Of a stretch of DNA of 7,370 bases, positions 1-6,645 are shown in pieces; the first letter of the stretch is position 1, and every line of letters starts with the position of its first letter. A model generated the notes under the pieces. That model saw only the letters and a list, made by a program, of their open reading frames with translations. It was not told the DNA's origin and made no database searches. The position numbers were made by a program, and so were the translations under genes. Source of the stretch: Flavobacteriaceae bacterium (GTDB lineage: Bacteria; Bacteroidota; Bacteroidia; Flavobacteriales; Flavobacteriaceae); NCBI GenBank assembly GCA_002703065.1, contig PAEO01000003.1, positions 3,915 through 11,284 of the forward strand, given 5' to 3'.

Positions 1-1
1 T

Positions 2-87
2 GCTCGGGTGGTGGAATTGGTAGACACGTTGGACTTAAAATCCAATGAGCAGTAATGTTCGTGCGGGTTCAAGTCCCGCCCCGAGTA
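2..87 (+). tRNA. tRNA-Leu (anticodon TAA)
   Basis: This is a complete class II tRNA that decodes UUA and UUG. The acceptor strands 2-8 and 80-86 pair with a G-U first pair, and A87 is the discriminator base. The anticodon stem 29-33/41-45 encloses the 7-nt loop CTTAAAA, placing anticodon TAA at 36-38. The long variable arm has a 4-bp stem (47-50/57-60), as expected of tRNA-Leu. The T arm is GCGGG/CCCGC around TTCAAGT. The CCA end is not encoded (CTC follows A87), so it must be added by the CCA-adding enzyme. UUA is the preferred leucine codon in the neighbouring genes. Confidence 0.97.
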
Positions 88-91
88 CTCT

Positions 92-124
92 AAAGGAGAT
101 GTTAATTACAACATCTCCTTTTTT
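92..124 (+). terminator. Rho-independent terminator of the tRNA-Leu transcript
   Basis: A perfect 12-bp stem (92-103 with 110-121, core AAGGAGATGTT/AACATCTCCTT) closes a 6-nt loop and runs into a T tract (119-124). It starts 5 nt after the tRNA, so it most likely ends the tRNA transcript. The only open gap before the next gene is 125-141, so any promoter for that gene must overlap this hairpin, or the gene relies on read-through. Confidence 0.9.
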
Positions 125-141
125 ATTTATATTTATTTATA

Positions 142-954
142 ATGGTAGTCAGATTAATAATTCTTTATCTTTTATTAATTCCAAATAGAGAGATTAAAGT
201 TCTTTCATATAATATTAGATATAACAATCCAAATGATGGAAAGGATATTTGGGATAATAGAAAAGAATCAATTGTAGATTTTATAAATCATGAAGACTTT
301 GATTTTGCTGGATTGCAAGAAGTAACCTTTATTCAGCTTCAGTATATAGAAGATAAATTAGTTAATTATAGTTATCACGGTGTTGGTCGTGATGATGGAA
401 AACAAAAAGGAGAATTTGCTCCAATTTTTTATAATAAAAACAGATATAAATTAATTTCTGGAAATACTTTTTGGTTATCTGACACACCTAATATTATTTC
501 TGTTGGATGGGATGCTTCAATGGAACGTATATGTACTTACGCTCTATTTGAGGATAAAAAATCAAAAGGAAAATTTTATGTTTTTAATACTCATTTTGAT
601 CATATTGGAGTCATTGCAAGAAAAAAATCAGCTCAATTAATTATTGATTATGTTAATAGTTTAAACGAAAATAATTTTCCTGTATTTATTACGGGTGATT
701 TTAATTTAAATGACGACAGTGATCCAATTATCTTAATTCAAAAAACATTTGATGACTCGAATATTAATTTAAATAAAGAGGACAAGCTATATAATACTTT
801 TACAGAATTCAAAAATGATGTAATTAATCCAAGAAGAATTGACTATATTTTTTATTCTAATATTGAAATGGTTTCATCAACACACGTTCATCTTAAAACA
901 GAAGGAAAGAGATGGGCTTCAGATCATCACCCAGTAATAGCGATTTTTAATTAA
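142..954 (+). CDS. Endonuclease/exonuclease/phosphatase (EEP) family protein, probably exported
   Basis: This 270-aa protein is a Mg-dependent phosphohydrolase of the EEP fold (the DNase I, exonuclease III and inositol-phosphatase superfamily). The full motif set is visible: SYNIRYNN with N24, GLQEV with E60, FAPIFY at 92-97, FNTHFDH with H151 and H154, GDFNLN with D186 and N188, RRIDYIF with D234, and SDHHP with D261 and H262. The catalytic core is therefore intact. Relatives in Bacteroidota are usually secreted proteins of about 270-300 aa whose substrate is unknown. Residues 2-14 are hydrophobic (VVRLIILYLLLIP), which suggests a signal peptide or anchor, but it is short and has no clear cleavage motif. 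ATG 142 is the first start after an in-frame stop at 103-105. No Shine-Dalgarno is present. Its stop codon overlaps that of the convergent gene. The fold is certain; nuclease versus phosphatase activity cannot be told from sequence. Confidence 0.93.
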   Translation: MVVRLIILYLLLIPNREIKVLSYNIRYNNPNDGKDIWDNRKESIVDFINHEDFDFAGLQEVTFIQLQYIEDKLVNYSYHGVGRDDGKQKGEFAPIFYNKNRYKLISGNTFWLSDTPNIISVGWDASMERICTYALFEDKKSKGKFYVFNTHFDHIGVIARKKSAQLIIDYVNSLNENNFPVFITGDFNLNDDSDPIILIQKTFDDSNINLNKEDKLYNTFTEFKNDVINPRRIDYIFYSNIEMVSSTHVHLKTEGKRWASDHHPVIAIFN

Positions 955-956
955 AA
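945..956. other. 12-bp palindrome containing both convergent stop codons
   Basis: TTTTAATTAAAA is a perfect inverted repeat. Its core TTAATTAA (947-954) supplies TAA for the + strand EEP gene (952-954) and TAA for the - strand membrane protein gene (947-949). The two coding regions thus overlap by 8 bp, leaving no room for a terminator between them. With no G-C pairs and no loop it is unlikely to act as a terminator itself. Confidence 0.85.
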
Positions 957-1594
957 TATTTTCTATTCCAAATAAACTCGTTGAAGTTTTTACCTAAAGA
1001 GAATCCATAATAAATAAATATTGCTATTACAGATTTCAGAATAAACAGGAAGGTTATGAAAAATTCTGCTCCGGGATTTCCCTTGTAGTAAAAAATATTA
1101 CCAGGAACTAATGCAGTAATTAAAAGTGAAATTAATGAAATGAAAACAAGAATGTTAATCAGATTCTTATATGGCCATACTTTTAATTTTCTAAAAAAAC
1201 TTAAATCATTCCCCCATTTATGTATTAGATAATAATATCCATCTTCAAGCTTAGCAAAAAGCAAAGGATCATCATAATTTTCTAATTCAAAAAGCTTTGA
1301 TGGAGCCATGATTTTTAATTCTAAATCTAAATTTTTATGCTGGTTTTTAAATTCTTCAAGCTTTTTAATTGCTTCATTTGGAATCTTCCCTTTAAATAAT
1401 TTGACATCTAAAAATCTTAGTCTGTAATCAATACAAATCTTTCTAATATCTTCAACATGAAAAAGCTTTTCAGATCTTAATTTTGAAGGATTAAATTTTA
1501 ACTTAAATATTGATTTATTCTCATCTTTATTAGATCTTTTTTTTACGGTTAAAAGTTCGTTGTAAAGATTTGTTTTAGGGAAATTTATCATCAT
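947..1594 (-). CDS. Uncharacterised protein with two C-terminal membrane helices
   Basis: This 215-aa protein is not assigned a function. Residues 1-140 are a charged, soluble region rich in Lys, Leu and Glu. They end in a distinctive stretch: PLLFAKLEDG (110-119), then YYYLIHKWGND (120-130). Two hydrophobic helices follow, about 145-163 and 178-199, separated by a short loop (PGNIFYYKGNPGAE). The protein ends in FNEFIWNRKYFN. I associate this LEDGxYYLIHKWGND plus two-helix layout with conserved hypothetical proteins of flavobacteria. The likely topology is a large N-terminal domain and a helical hairpin in the inner membrane. The frame can be extended to a TTG at 1600, but the tandem ATG codons at 1594 and 1591 are better starts. 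No Shine-Dalgarno is seen. It is probably transcribed on its own, because 177 bp separate it from the upstream gene. Confidence 0.8.
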   Translation of the reverse strand: MMINFPKTNLYNELLTVKKRSNKDENKSIFKLKFNPSKLRSEKLFHVEDIRKICIDYRLRFLDVKLFKGKIPNEAIKKLEEFKNQHKNLDLELKIMAPSKLFELENYDDPLLFAKLEDGYYYLIHKWGNDLSFFRKLKVWPYKNLINILVFISLISLLITALVPGNIFYYKGNPGAEFFITFLFILKSVIAIFIYYGFSLGKNFNEFIWNRKYFN

Positions 1595-1676
1595 TAACAA
1601 AATTAAACAAACAAAGATTTTTTTTAAAAAAATTTAACATTTAATTTCTTTATGATTTTTAAAATCAATATGATCT

Positions 1677-1698
1677 AAAATTTCATTGTTACATGAAA
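1677..1698 (-). terminator. Possible weak terminator for the - strand operon
   Basis: Read on the - strand, TTTCAT (1698-1693) pairs with ATGAAA (1686-1681) around a 6-nt loop and is followed by TTTT (1680-1677). It lies about 75 bp past the stop codon of the RimB-RimK gene, which suits a transcript end. The stem is only 6 bp with one G-C pair, so it is a weak candidate. The rest of 1595-1771 is AT-rich and non-coding. Confidence 0.3.
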
Positions 1699-1771
1699 CT
1701 AAATAAAGTGAAAATAGTAAGTAAAAATTTACTTTACTCAATTAATTAAGTTAGTTGATTACAATATTAAA

Positions 1772-3151
1772 TTAGTATTTTTTTTGATTGATATTAATTA
1801 ACCTAACATTTTCCTCAATATATTTAATTATTTCACCAGCAATATTTTTTTCTGTTGATTTTTCTATACCTTCAATTCCTGGTGAGCTATTAACCTCAAG
1901 TACTTTTGGACCTGAATCCGATCTTATAATATCAACGCCAGCAACATTTAAACCTAATGATCTTGCGGCATTAATTGAAATTAGTCTCTCTTTCTTTGTG
2001 ATTCTAACTTTATGAGATGTTCCACCTGAATGTAAGTTTGATCTAAAATCATCATCAGAAGATTTTCTCATCATTGACCCAACAACCTTTTTTCCTACAA
2101 CAAAACATCTCACATCCTCTCCATTAGCTTCCTTCACAAACTCTTGAGCGATAAATGGTGCTCCTATTCTCTGGAATGCACTGATTACACCACTTGCTGC
2201 CTTTTTAGATTCAGCTAAAATTACTCCCTTTCCCTGGCTACTTTGTAATAATTTTATCACTAATGGCATATCGCTAATTAGTTCAAGTAAACTTTTTGTG
2301 TCTTTTGGTGAATTAGCAAAAGAAGTATTTGGCATTGGAATACCTGTTCCGACTAGAATTTGATGAGCAGCTAATTTATCTCTTGAATTTCCAATTGATT
2401 GAGATGAGTTTAAGCAGAAGGTTCCCATCGCTTGAAACTGCCTTACAACTGACATTCCATAAAATGTTATTGAGGGCCCAATTCGAGGAATAATTGCATC
2501 ATAAATTGGCAGAGGTTTTCCATTGTAATGAACCTCTGGATTTGAACTGTCAATTTTTAAATAACATCTCTTTGTGTCAATTGTTTCAACTACGTGATCA
2601 TTTTTTTCAGCTTCCTCAATAATTCTACGTACTGAGAAACTATTAGGTTCTCTTGTTAAAATTCCAATTCTTAAACTTCTTTTAAGTTTCAATTTATTTT
2701 TGATGGATTTATAAACATCGTAATCCAATTTTGTTTGAATGTAGCTTGAATCTGGTTTAACAATAGCACCCTCTAAGGCGCTTCTTCCAAGTATCATCCT
2801 GTAATTAAGATTTTCTCTATTTGTTAGAGTAATTTCAATTTCTTTTGAAAAATCTCCTATATTAAGAGTGGTGTTTATTACATATCTTTTTTCTGTTCTT
2901 CCCATTGAAGATGTTATCTCTCTTTCATCAATAACTTTTGCAGAACAATAAATCGCAAGCTCAGGATTATCTTTTATAGGATTGATTACAAACCGTACTT
3001 TTCTATTTTTATTTGATCCAAAAGGTTGGATGTTATGCGCGTGTAGAGCACTAGTTCTTGCTCCGGTGTCAGTCTTAGCTTCAATTGACGGTATTCCTAA
3101 GTCAGGTAAGGAAATCCATTCAACCCACCCAACATTTAATTTTTTATTCAT
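1772..3151 (-). CDS. RimB-RimK fusion: retropepsin-like protease domain plus ATP-grasp glutamate ligase
   Basis: This 459-aa protein has two domains. Residues 1 to about 145 match the PF05618 retropepsin-like family ('ATP-dependent zinc protease', RimB type): KTDTGARTSALHA carries catalytic D28, and RMILGRSALEG (118-128) is the second conserved loop. Residues 160-459 are a complete RimK-type ligase, about the 300-aa length of E. coli RimK and closely similar to it: PRIGPSITFYG, NSRDKL, LVIKLLQSSQGKGV (K300, K308), AQEFVKEANGEDVRC, DFRSNLHSGG and LEVNSSPGIEGIEK (E419, N421). RimK adds glutamates to the C-terminus of ribosomal protein S6 and makes poly-alpha-glutamate. In Pseudomonas the separate RimB trims such tails. 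The natural inference is a cytoplasmic enzyme that both writes and erases glutamate tails, but the substrate here is unproven. The ATG start overlaps the upstream FAD gene by 8 bp (ATGAATAA), implying translational coupling. It is the last gene of the operon. Confidence 0.93.
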   Translation of the reverse strand: MNKKLNVGWVEWISLPDLGIPSIEAKTDTGARTSALHAHNIQPFGSNKNRKVRFVINPIKDNPELAIYCSAKVIDEREITSSMGRTEKRYVINTTLNIGDFSKEIEITLTNRENLNYRMILGRSALEGAIVKPDSSYIQTKLDYDVYKSIKNKLKLKRSLRIGILTREPNSFSVRRIIEEAEKNDHVVETIDTKRCYLKIDSSNPEVHYNGKPLPIYDAIIPRIGPSITFYGMSVVRQFQAMGTFCLNSSQSIGNSRDKLAAHQILVGTGIPMPNTSFANSPKDTKSLLELISDMPLVIKLLQSSQGKGVILAESKKAASGVISAFQRIGAPFIAQEFVKEANGEDVRCFVVGKKVVGSMMRKSSDDDFRSNLHSGGTSHKVRITKKERLISINAARSLGLNVAGVDIIRSDSGPKVLEVNSSPGIEGIEKSTEKNIAGEIIKYIEENVRLININQKKY

Positions 3152-4643
3152 CTTTTAATAAATTTTTTGTTGCCATGTAGCCTGCCGTACCGCCGACACT
3201 TCCACATGGAAAAATTCCAGATCCACCATAATAAATGTTTTCATAATCTAGAAAATTATAAAAATTATTTACTGGATCACTGGAAAAAGTTCTTTGATCA
3301 AAATTTTGGAATCCCCTCATTGATAAGTGATCTATATTGCCTTCAGGAAAAAAGAAGATATCTTTTAAATCTTTAGGAGCTAAAAACTTGTTATCAACTA
3401 TATCATCCATGTTGAGGATATGATTTTCAAGTTCATTCGTAATGTTTTGAATTACATCATTGTAATTTTCAGATCTTTTTTCAAATGATAAGCTCTTTGT
3501 AAAACAAATTATTTTATCAAAGTTTTCAATGTTACCCATATTTCTTTGTGCTGCACCATCTGGATAAATTTGAATGTAACCAGGATAATAATCTTTAGTA
3601 CTTTCAATTGAATTTTGACTACTTGAATTTAATGAGTCAATTGAATTTTCTTGAAAAATAAATCTGAAAGAGCTTTCTAAACTAGATTCTTTTTTCCAAA
3701 CTACTGGTTTTTTAAAAAATAAAGTTAGTTTACCACTTGAACCACGATAGTCTTTTTCCTTAAGTTTCGAACTATTATCTAAAAATTTTAATGTTGTTTT
3801 TGGATCAGTGCAAAATATGATTTTATCAAAAGGAGTTGAATGATCTTTATTATTTATTATACTATGAATTATTCCAGATTCTGTATCAATTGATTGAATA
3901 TTACAATTCAACTTAATATTAACTCCTAGATTATGATTAATTTTTGTTAATTCTTCAGTTATTTTCCATATTCCACCTTTTACAAACCCCCAATATCCAT
4001 TAAAAATAGATCCTGAATCCATAAGTGGAATTGTAAATGCTGTGCCTTTTTCATTGTATGATGCAGGACTACTTTCAATTACAGTCATACCCATGTAAAT
4101 TTTTGTTTTTTCAGATGTAAAGTAGTGATCTAACAAATTTTTGGCTGAACCTCTTATCCATAAATCAGTCATCTTTTTTCCTAATATTTTATTTGCATTT
4201 TCAATACAAGGCGTTTTACCATTTACATATAAATACCTAATGTAATCAATTACCAAATTTTCATCTCTTCTAAATCCTTTTACATTACCATTCTCATTCC
4301 ATTGATTCTTAAGCTCATTTTCCAGAAGTTCAGAGTTTCGGTGAATTTTTGTTGGATTTTCATCATCTTTAAAGTATACTAGTTTTGGTATATCAGGACA
4401 GTAAGTAGTAATGTTTTTTGAAAGTCCTGTTTGTTCAAAAATAAATTTTGGCATCATGCCCAAAACTGTTGCTCCATAGGCAAAATCTATTTTTTTATCA
4501 TTTATAACTTTAGAGTCTCTGATACAAGCTCCACCTGTATGTTCCTTGAATTCAAGTAATGTGACATCGTAGTTTTCCTTCTTTAGATAGTTTGCAGCAA
4601 CTAATCCATTAATACCTGCACCAATAACTACAACCTTTTTCAT
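3144..4643 (-). CDS. FAD-dependent oxidoreductase, phytoene dehydrogenase/PYROXD2-like (COG1233)
   Basis: This 499-aa flavoprotein begins with a dinucleotide-binding Rossmann motif, VVVIGAGINGLVAANYL (G8, G10, G13), followed by E31 for the ribose and G37-G38. The middle segment GFVKGGIWKITEELTKI (219-235) and the kIIFCTDPKTTLKFL region (275-288) are typical of the phytoene-desaturase/PYROXD2 group. So are LAPKDLKDIFFFPEGNIDH (421-439) and the C-terminal FAD-binding end GGSGIFPCGSVGGTAGYMA (473-491). Length is close to that family's usual 500-580 aa. Residues about 332-350 form a Ser/Asn-rich stretch that looks like a loop insertion. No carotenoid-synthesis partner (such as a phytoene synthase) is nearby, so a true carotenoid role is not supported; the substrate is unknown. 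There is no signal peptide, so it is probably cytoplasmic. Its ATG shares one base with the receptor's stop (TAATG), and its end overlaps the RimB-RimK start. Confidence 0.85.
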   Translation of the reverse strand: MKKVVVIGAGINGLVAANYLKKENYDVTLLEFKEHTGGACIRDSKVINDKKIDFAYGATVLGMMPKFIFEQTGLSKNITTYCPDIPKLVYFKDDENPTKIHRNSELLENELKNQWNENGNVKGFRRDENLVIDYIRYLYVNGKTPCIENANKILGKKMTDLWIRGSAKNLLDHYFTSEKTKIYMGMTVIESSPASYNEKGTAFTIPLMDSGSIFNGYWGFVKGGIWKITEELTKINHNLGVNIKLNCNIQSIDTESGIIHSIINNKDHSTPFDKIIFCTDPKTTLKFLDNSSKLKEKDYRGSSGKLTLFFKKPVVWKKESSLESSFRFIFQENSIDSLNSSSQNSIESTKDYYPGYIQIYPDGAAQRNMGNIENFDKIICFTKSLSFEKRSENYNDVIQNITNELENHILNMDDIVDNKFLAPKDLKDIFFFPEGNIDHLSMRGFQNFDQRTFSSDPVNNFYNFLDYENIYYGGSGIFPCGSVGGTAGYMATKNLLKDE

Positions 4644-6640
4644 TATTTTCTAATACCTAACATAAAATTAAGTCCTGGAGCAGGTTCATAATATCGAGAA
4701 CCAAAGGCATTAATTCTAATGTTATCAAAATATTTAGTGTTAGTTAGATTATTTATAGATATAAAACCATTCCAATTTTTATTAGAAATATTAAAATCTT
4801 TGAAAATTGTTAAATCAATTTTTTTATAATCATTAATGATAGTTTTGTTTGAGTTGTCAGCATACATATTGCCAAACATTTTAAAATCTAATATTAGATT
4901 AATTTTTTTAGTTAATGAATAGTTTAAGTTAAATACATGTTGGTTTTTTGGTAATCCAGCAATTCTATTGTTTGAAAAATCTTGACCATTAACCTCATAT
5001 TTGACAAACTTGTAATTACCAATTGTTGAAATTAAGTTCAATTTTAATTTTTGATTTACTTTAAAATTAATTTCACTTTCAATTCCTGAACGAGATGTTT
5101 TTCCAGAGTTTCTGTAGAAATTTTGATCTGGAAAATCTTCTAATTGATATGATACAATCTCATTTTTTGAATATGATTTAAAATATATAACTCTATAATT
5201 TAAGTTTGATAGAGAATTAAAATTAGAAAAACCAATTTCATAGTTGTTATACTTGCTTGAATCTAAATTTTCATTAAATCCTGTATTTGAAATATTAGAT
5301 GAAAATTCATTTAATGTGGGTGTTTCAAATCCATTAGAATAGTTCACATAAATTTCATTTGAGTCGTTGATATTGTAATTAATATTTGAGGAGAGACTAG
5401 TAGAATTAAGTTTGATAGAACCATTTTTAGTATTAATAAAGTCGTCATATTTAACAGTATTATTATCAAATCTTAGACTTGTATTAAAAGTAAACTTGCC
5501 GGCCTTTAATGAGTTGGAATAATAAGTTGAAAAATTATTAAACTTCTCATCTTGATTCATCACAAGTTCACCCTTATTTCCATTAACATTATAAAATCTT
5601 AATCGTTCATCATTTTGAATATTAATTTCAAGTCCTAAATTTTGCTTTAAGATTTTTTCTTTACTAATATTTAAATTATATCCCCAGAAATTCTTTTTTA
5701 AATCAATAATACCTCCTCTTGCGTAAGGTAGTTTTCCATAAAATAATCTATTATTGAAAAACAACTTGTTTCTCAATTTAAAGTCTCCAATTTTGTTGTT
5801 AAGTAATAATCCTATTTTAAATTGATTTACTTTTTCCCCTGAATTAAAATCAACATTTCTTTTCCTTGCTTGTTTTCTGTTAGATTCAACTTCGCCTTTA
5901 GTTAAACCACCAGGATCTTTAGCATATGGGCTATCTAGAATGTTAGCAATAATTTTAAGATCACCCTTATCAAATTTTCTTAAGTATTTAAAATTAAAAT
6001 TATGATTGAGAAATTTACTATTATTTCTAAATCCATTTGAGCTTGACCTATTTAAATGAAAAATGATTTTACCTTTATTTAAATTAATCCCCGAGGTCAA
6101 ATTTATTTTTAGACTCTCAAAAGAACCAGCAGACAGATTAGTTTTAATAAAATCTTTTTCAAAAAAATCTATTGTTGATATTGAGATTATACCACCTGAG
6201 GAGTTTCCGTATAAAGATGAATTCACTCCTCTTAAGACTTCTAGCTGATTAATTATCTCTAAATTAATGTTGTCAAGCTGAGATTGACCATCAACAAATG
6301 TTTCAGGGAGCCCATCAACGTAAATTTTTATCCCTCTAACTCCAAAATTAGCTCTACTTCCAAATCCTCTAATTGATATTCTTTCATCTTGTGCGTAGTT
6401 ATTGCTATTCATTATAAAAACTCCTGGAACATAATTCAAATACTCACTAAGATTGTATTGTCTTAAGTATTTTTGTTTTAAATCCAAATCAATTTTAGAA
6501 ATTGAATAAATTGACAGACCTTCTTTATTAGATTCTCTTAAAATCTTAACTGAAACTTCATCTAATACAATAGTGTCGTTAGTTTGAATTACTTGAGAAT
6601 TAATAATAAATGGTAGAAATAATATTATAAATCTTTTCAT
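4643..6640 (-). CDS. TonB-dependent outer-membrane receptor, FecA-like plug
   Basis: This 665-aa receptor probably imports a scarce ligand such as a ferric chelate or cofactor, driven by TonB-ExbBD. Residues 1-15 (MKRFIILFLPFIINS) are a signal peptide, with cleavage likely before Q16. LDEVSV (26-31) is a probable TonB-box region. The plug spans about 30-160: SEYLNYVPGVFI, ISIRGFGSRANFGVRG (88-103), VDGLPETFVDGQSQ (108-121), LEVLRGVNSSLYGNSSGGI (133-151). The 'RGFG.R..FGVRG...DG.P...DGQ' signature is that of the FecA-like iron(III)-dicitrate class, though ligand identity does not follow from it. A 22-strand barrel would fill about 165-665, ending in SRYYEPAPGLNFMLGIRK. There is no N-terminal carboxypeptidase-like domain or partner lipoprotein as in SusC/SusD, and no FecR/sigma signalling domain. 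The gene starts 5 bp after rluF and overlaps the FAD gene by 1 bp. Confidence 0.93.
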   Translation of the reverse strand: MKRFIILFLPFIINSQVIQTNDTIVLDEVSVKILRESNKEGLSIYSISKIDLDLKQKYLRQYNLSEYLNYVPGVFIMNSNNYAQDERISIRGFGSRANFGVRGIKIYVDGLPETFVDGQSQLDNINLEIINQLEVLRGVNSSLYGNSSGGIISISTIDFFEKDFIKTNLSAGSFESLKINLTSGINLNKGKIIFHLNRSSSNGFRNNSKFLNHNFNFKYLRKFDKGDLKIIANILDSPYAKDPGGLTKGEVESNRKQARKRNVDFNSGEKVNQFKIGLLLNNKIGDFKLRNKLFFNNRLFYGKLPYARGGIIDLKKNFWGYNLNISKEKILKQNLGLEINIQNDERLRFYNVNGNKGELVMNQDEKFNNFSTYYSNSLKAGKFTFNTSLRFDNNTVKYDDFINTKNGSIKLNSTSLSSNINYNINDSNEIYVNYSNGFETPTLNEFSSNISNTGFNENLDSSKYNNYEIGFSNFNSLSNLNYRVIYFKSYSKNEIVSYQLEDFPDQNFYRNSGKTSRSGIESEINFKVNQKLKLNLISTIGNYKFVKYEVNGQDFSNNRIAGLPKNQHVFNLNYSLTKKINLILDFKMFGNMYADNSNKTIINDYKKIDLTIFKDFNISNKNWNGFISINNLTNTKYFDNIRINAFGSRYYEPAPGLNFMLGIRK

Positions 6641-6645
6641 TGATC

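Noticed and set aside
138..143. TATAAT resembling a sigma-70 -10 box
   Set aside because: It overlaps the ATG of the EEP gene, so a transcript from it would lack the start codon; the sequence is expected by chance in this AT-rich gap.
1612..1619. AATCTTTG on the - strand, near the Bacteroidota -7 consensus TAnnTTTG, upstream of the membrane protein gene
   Set aside because: One conserved position is wrong and no clear -33 element could be found, so it is too weak to list as a promoter.
1716..1738. Inverted repeat AGTAAGTAAA/TTTACTTTACT as a terminator
   Set aside because: It needs a bulge, leaves almost no loop and is not followed by a T run on either strand.
1788..2015. Open + strand frame of 75 codons
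   Set aside because: It lies wholly antisense to the conserved C-terminal part of the RimK domain and shows no recognisable protein features.
3167..3376. Open + strand frame of 69 codons
   Set aside because: It is antisense to the conserved FAD-binding C-terminus of the oxidoreductase and has no supporting motif or start signal.
3144..4643. Carotenoid biosynthesis gene (phytoene desaturase proper)
   Set aside because: No phytoene synthase or cyclase is nearby, and the C-terminal signature is closer to the PYROXD2-like branch than to CrtI.
6063..6248. Open + strand frame of 61 codons
   Set aside because: It is antisense to the plug and first barrel strands of the receptor, and reads as a shadow of that gene.
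4643..6640. SusC-type polysaccharide utilisation receptor
   Set aside because: It lacks the N-terminal carboxypeptidase-like domain, is far shorter than SusC (about 1000 aa), and has no SusD neighbour or glycoside hydrolases.
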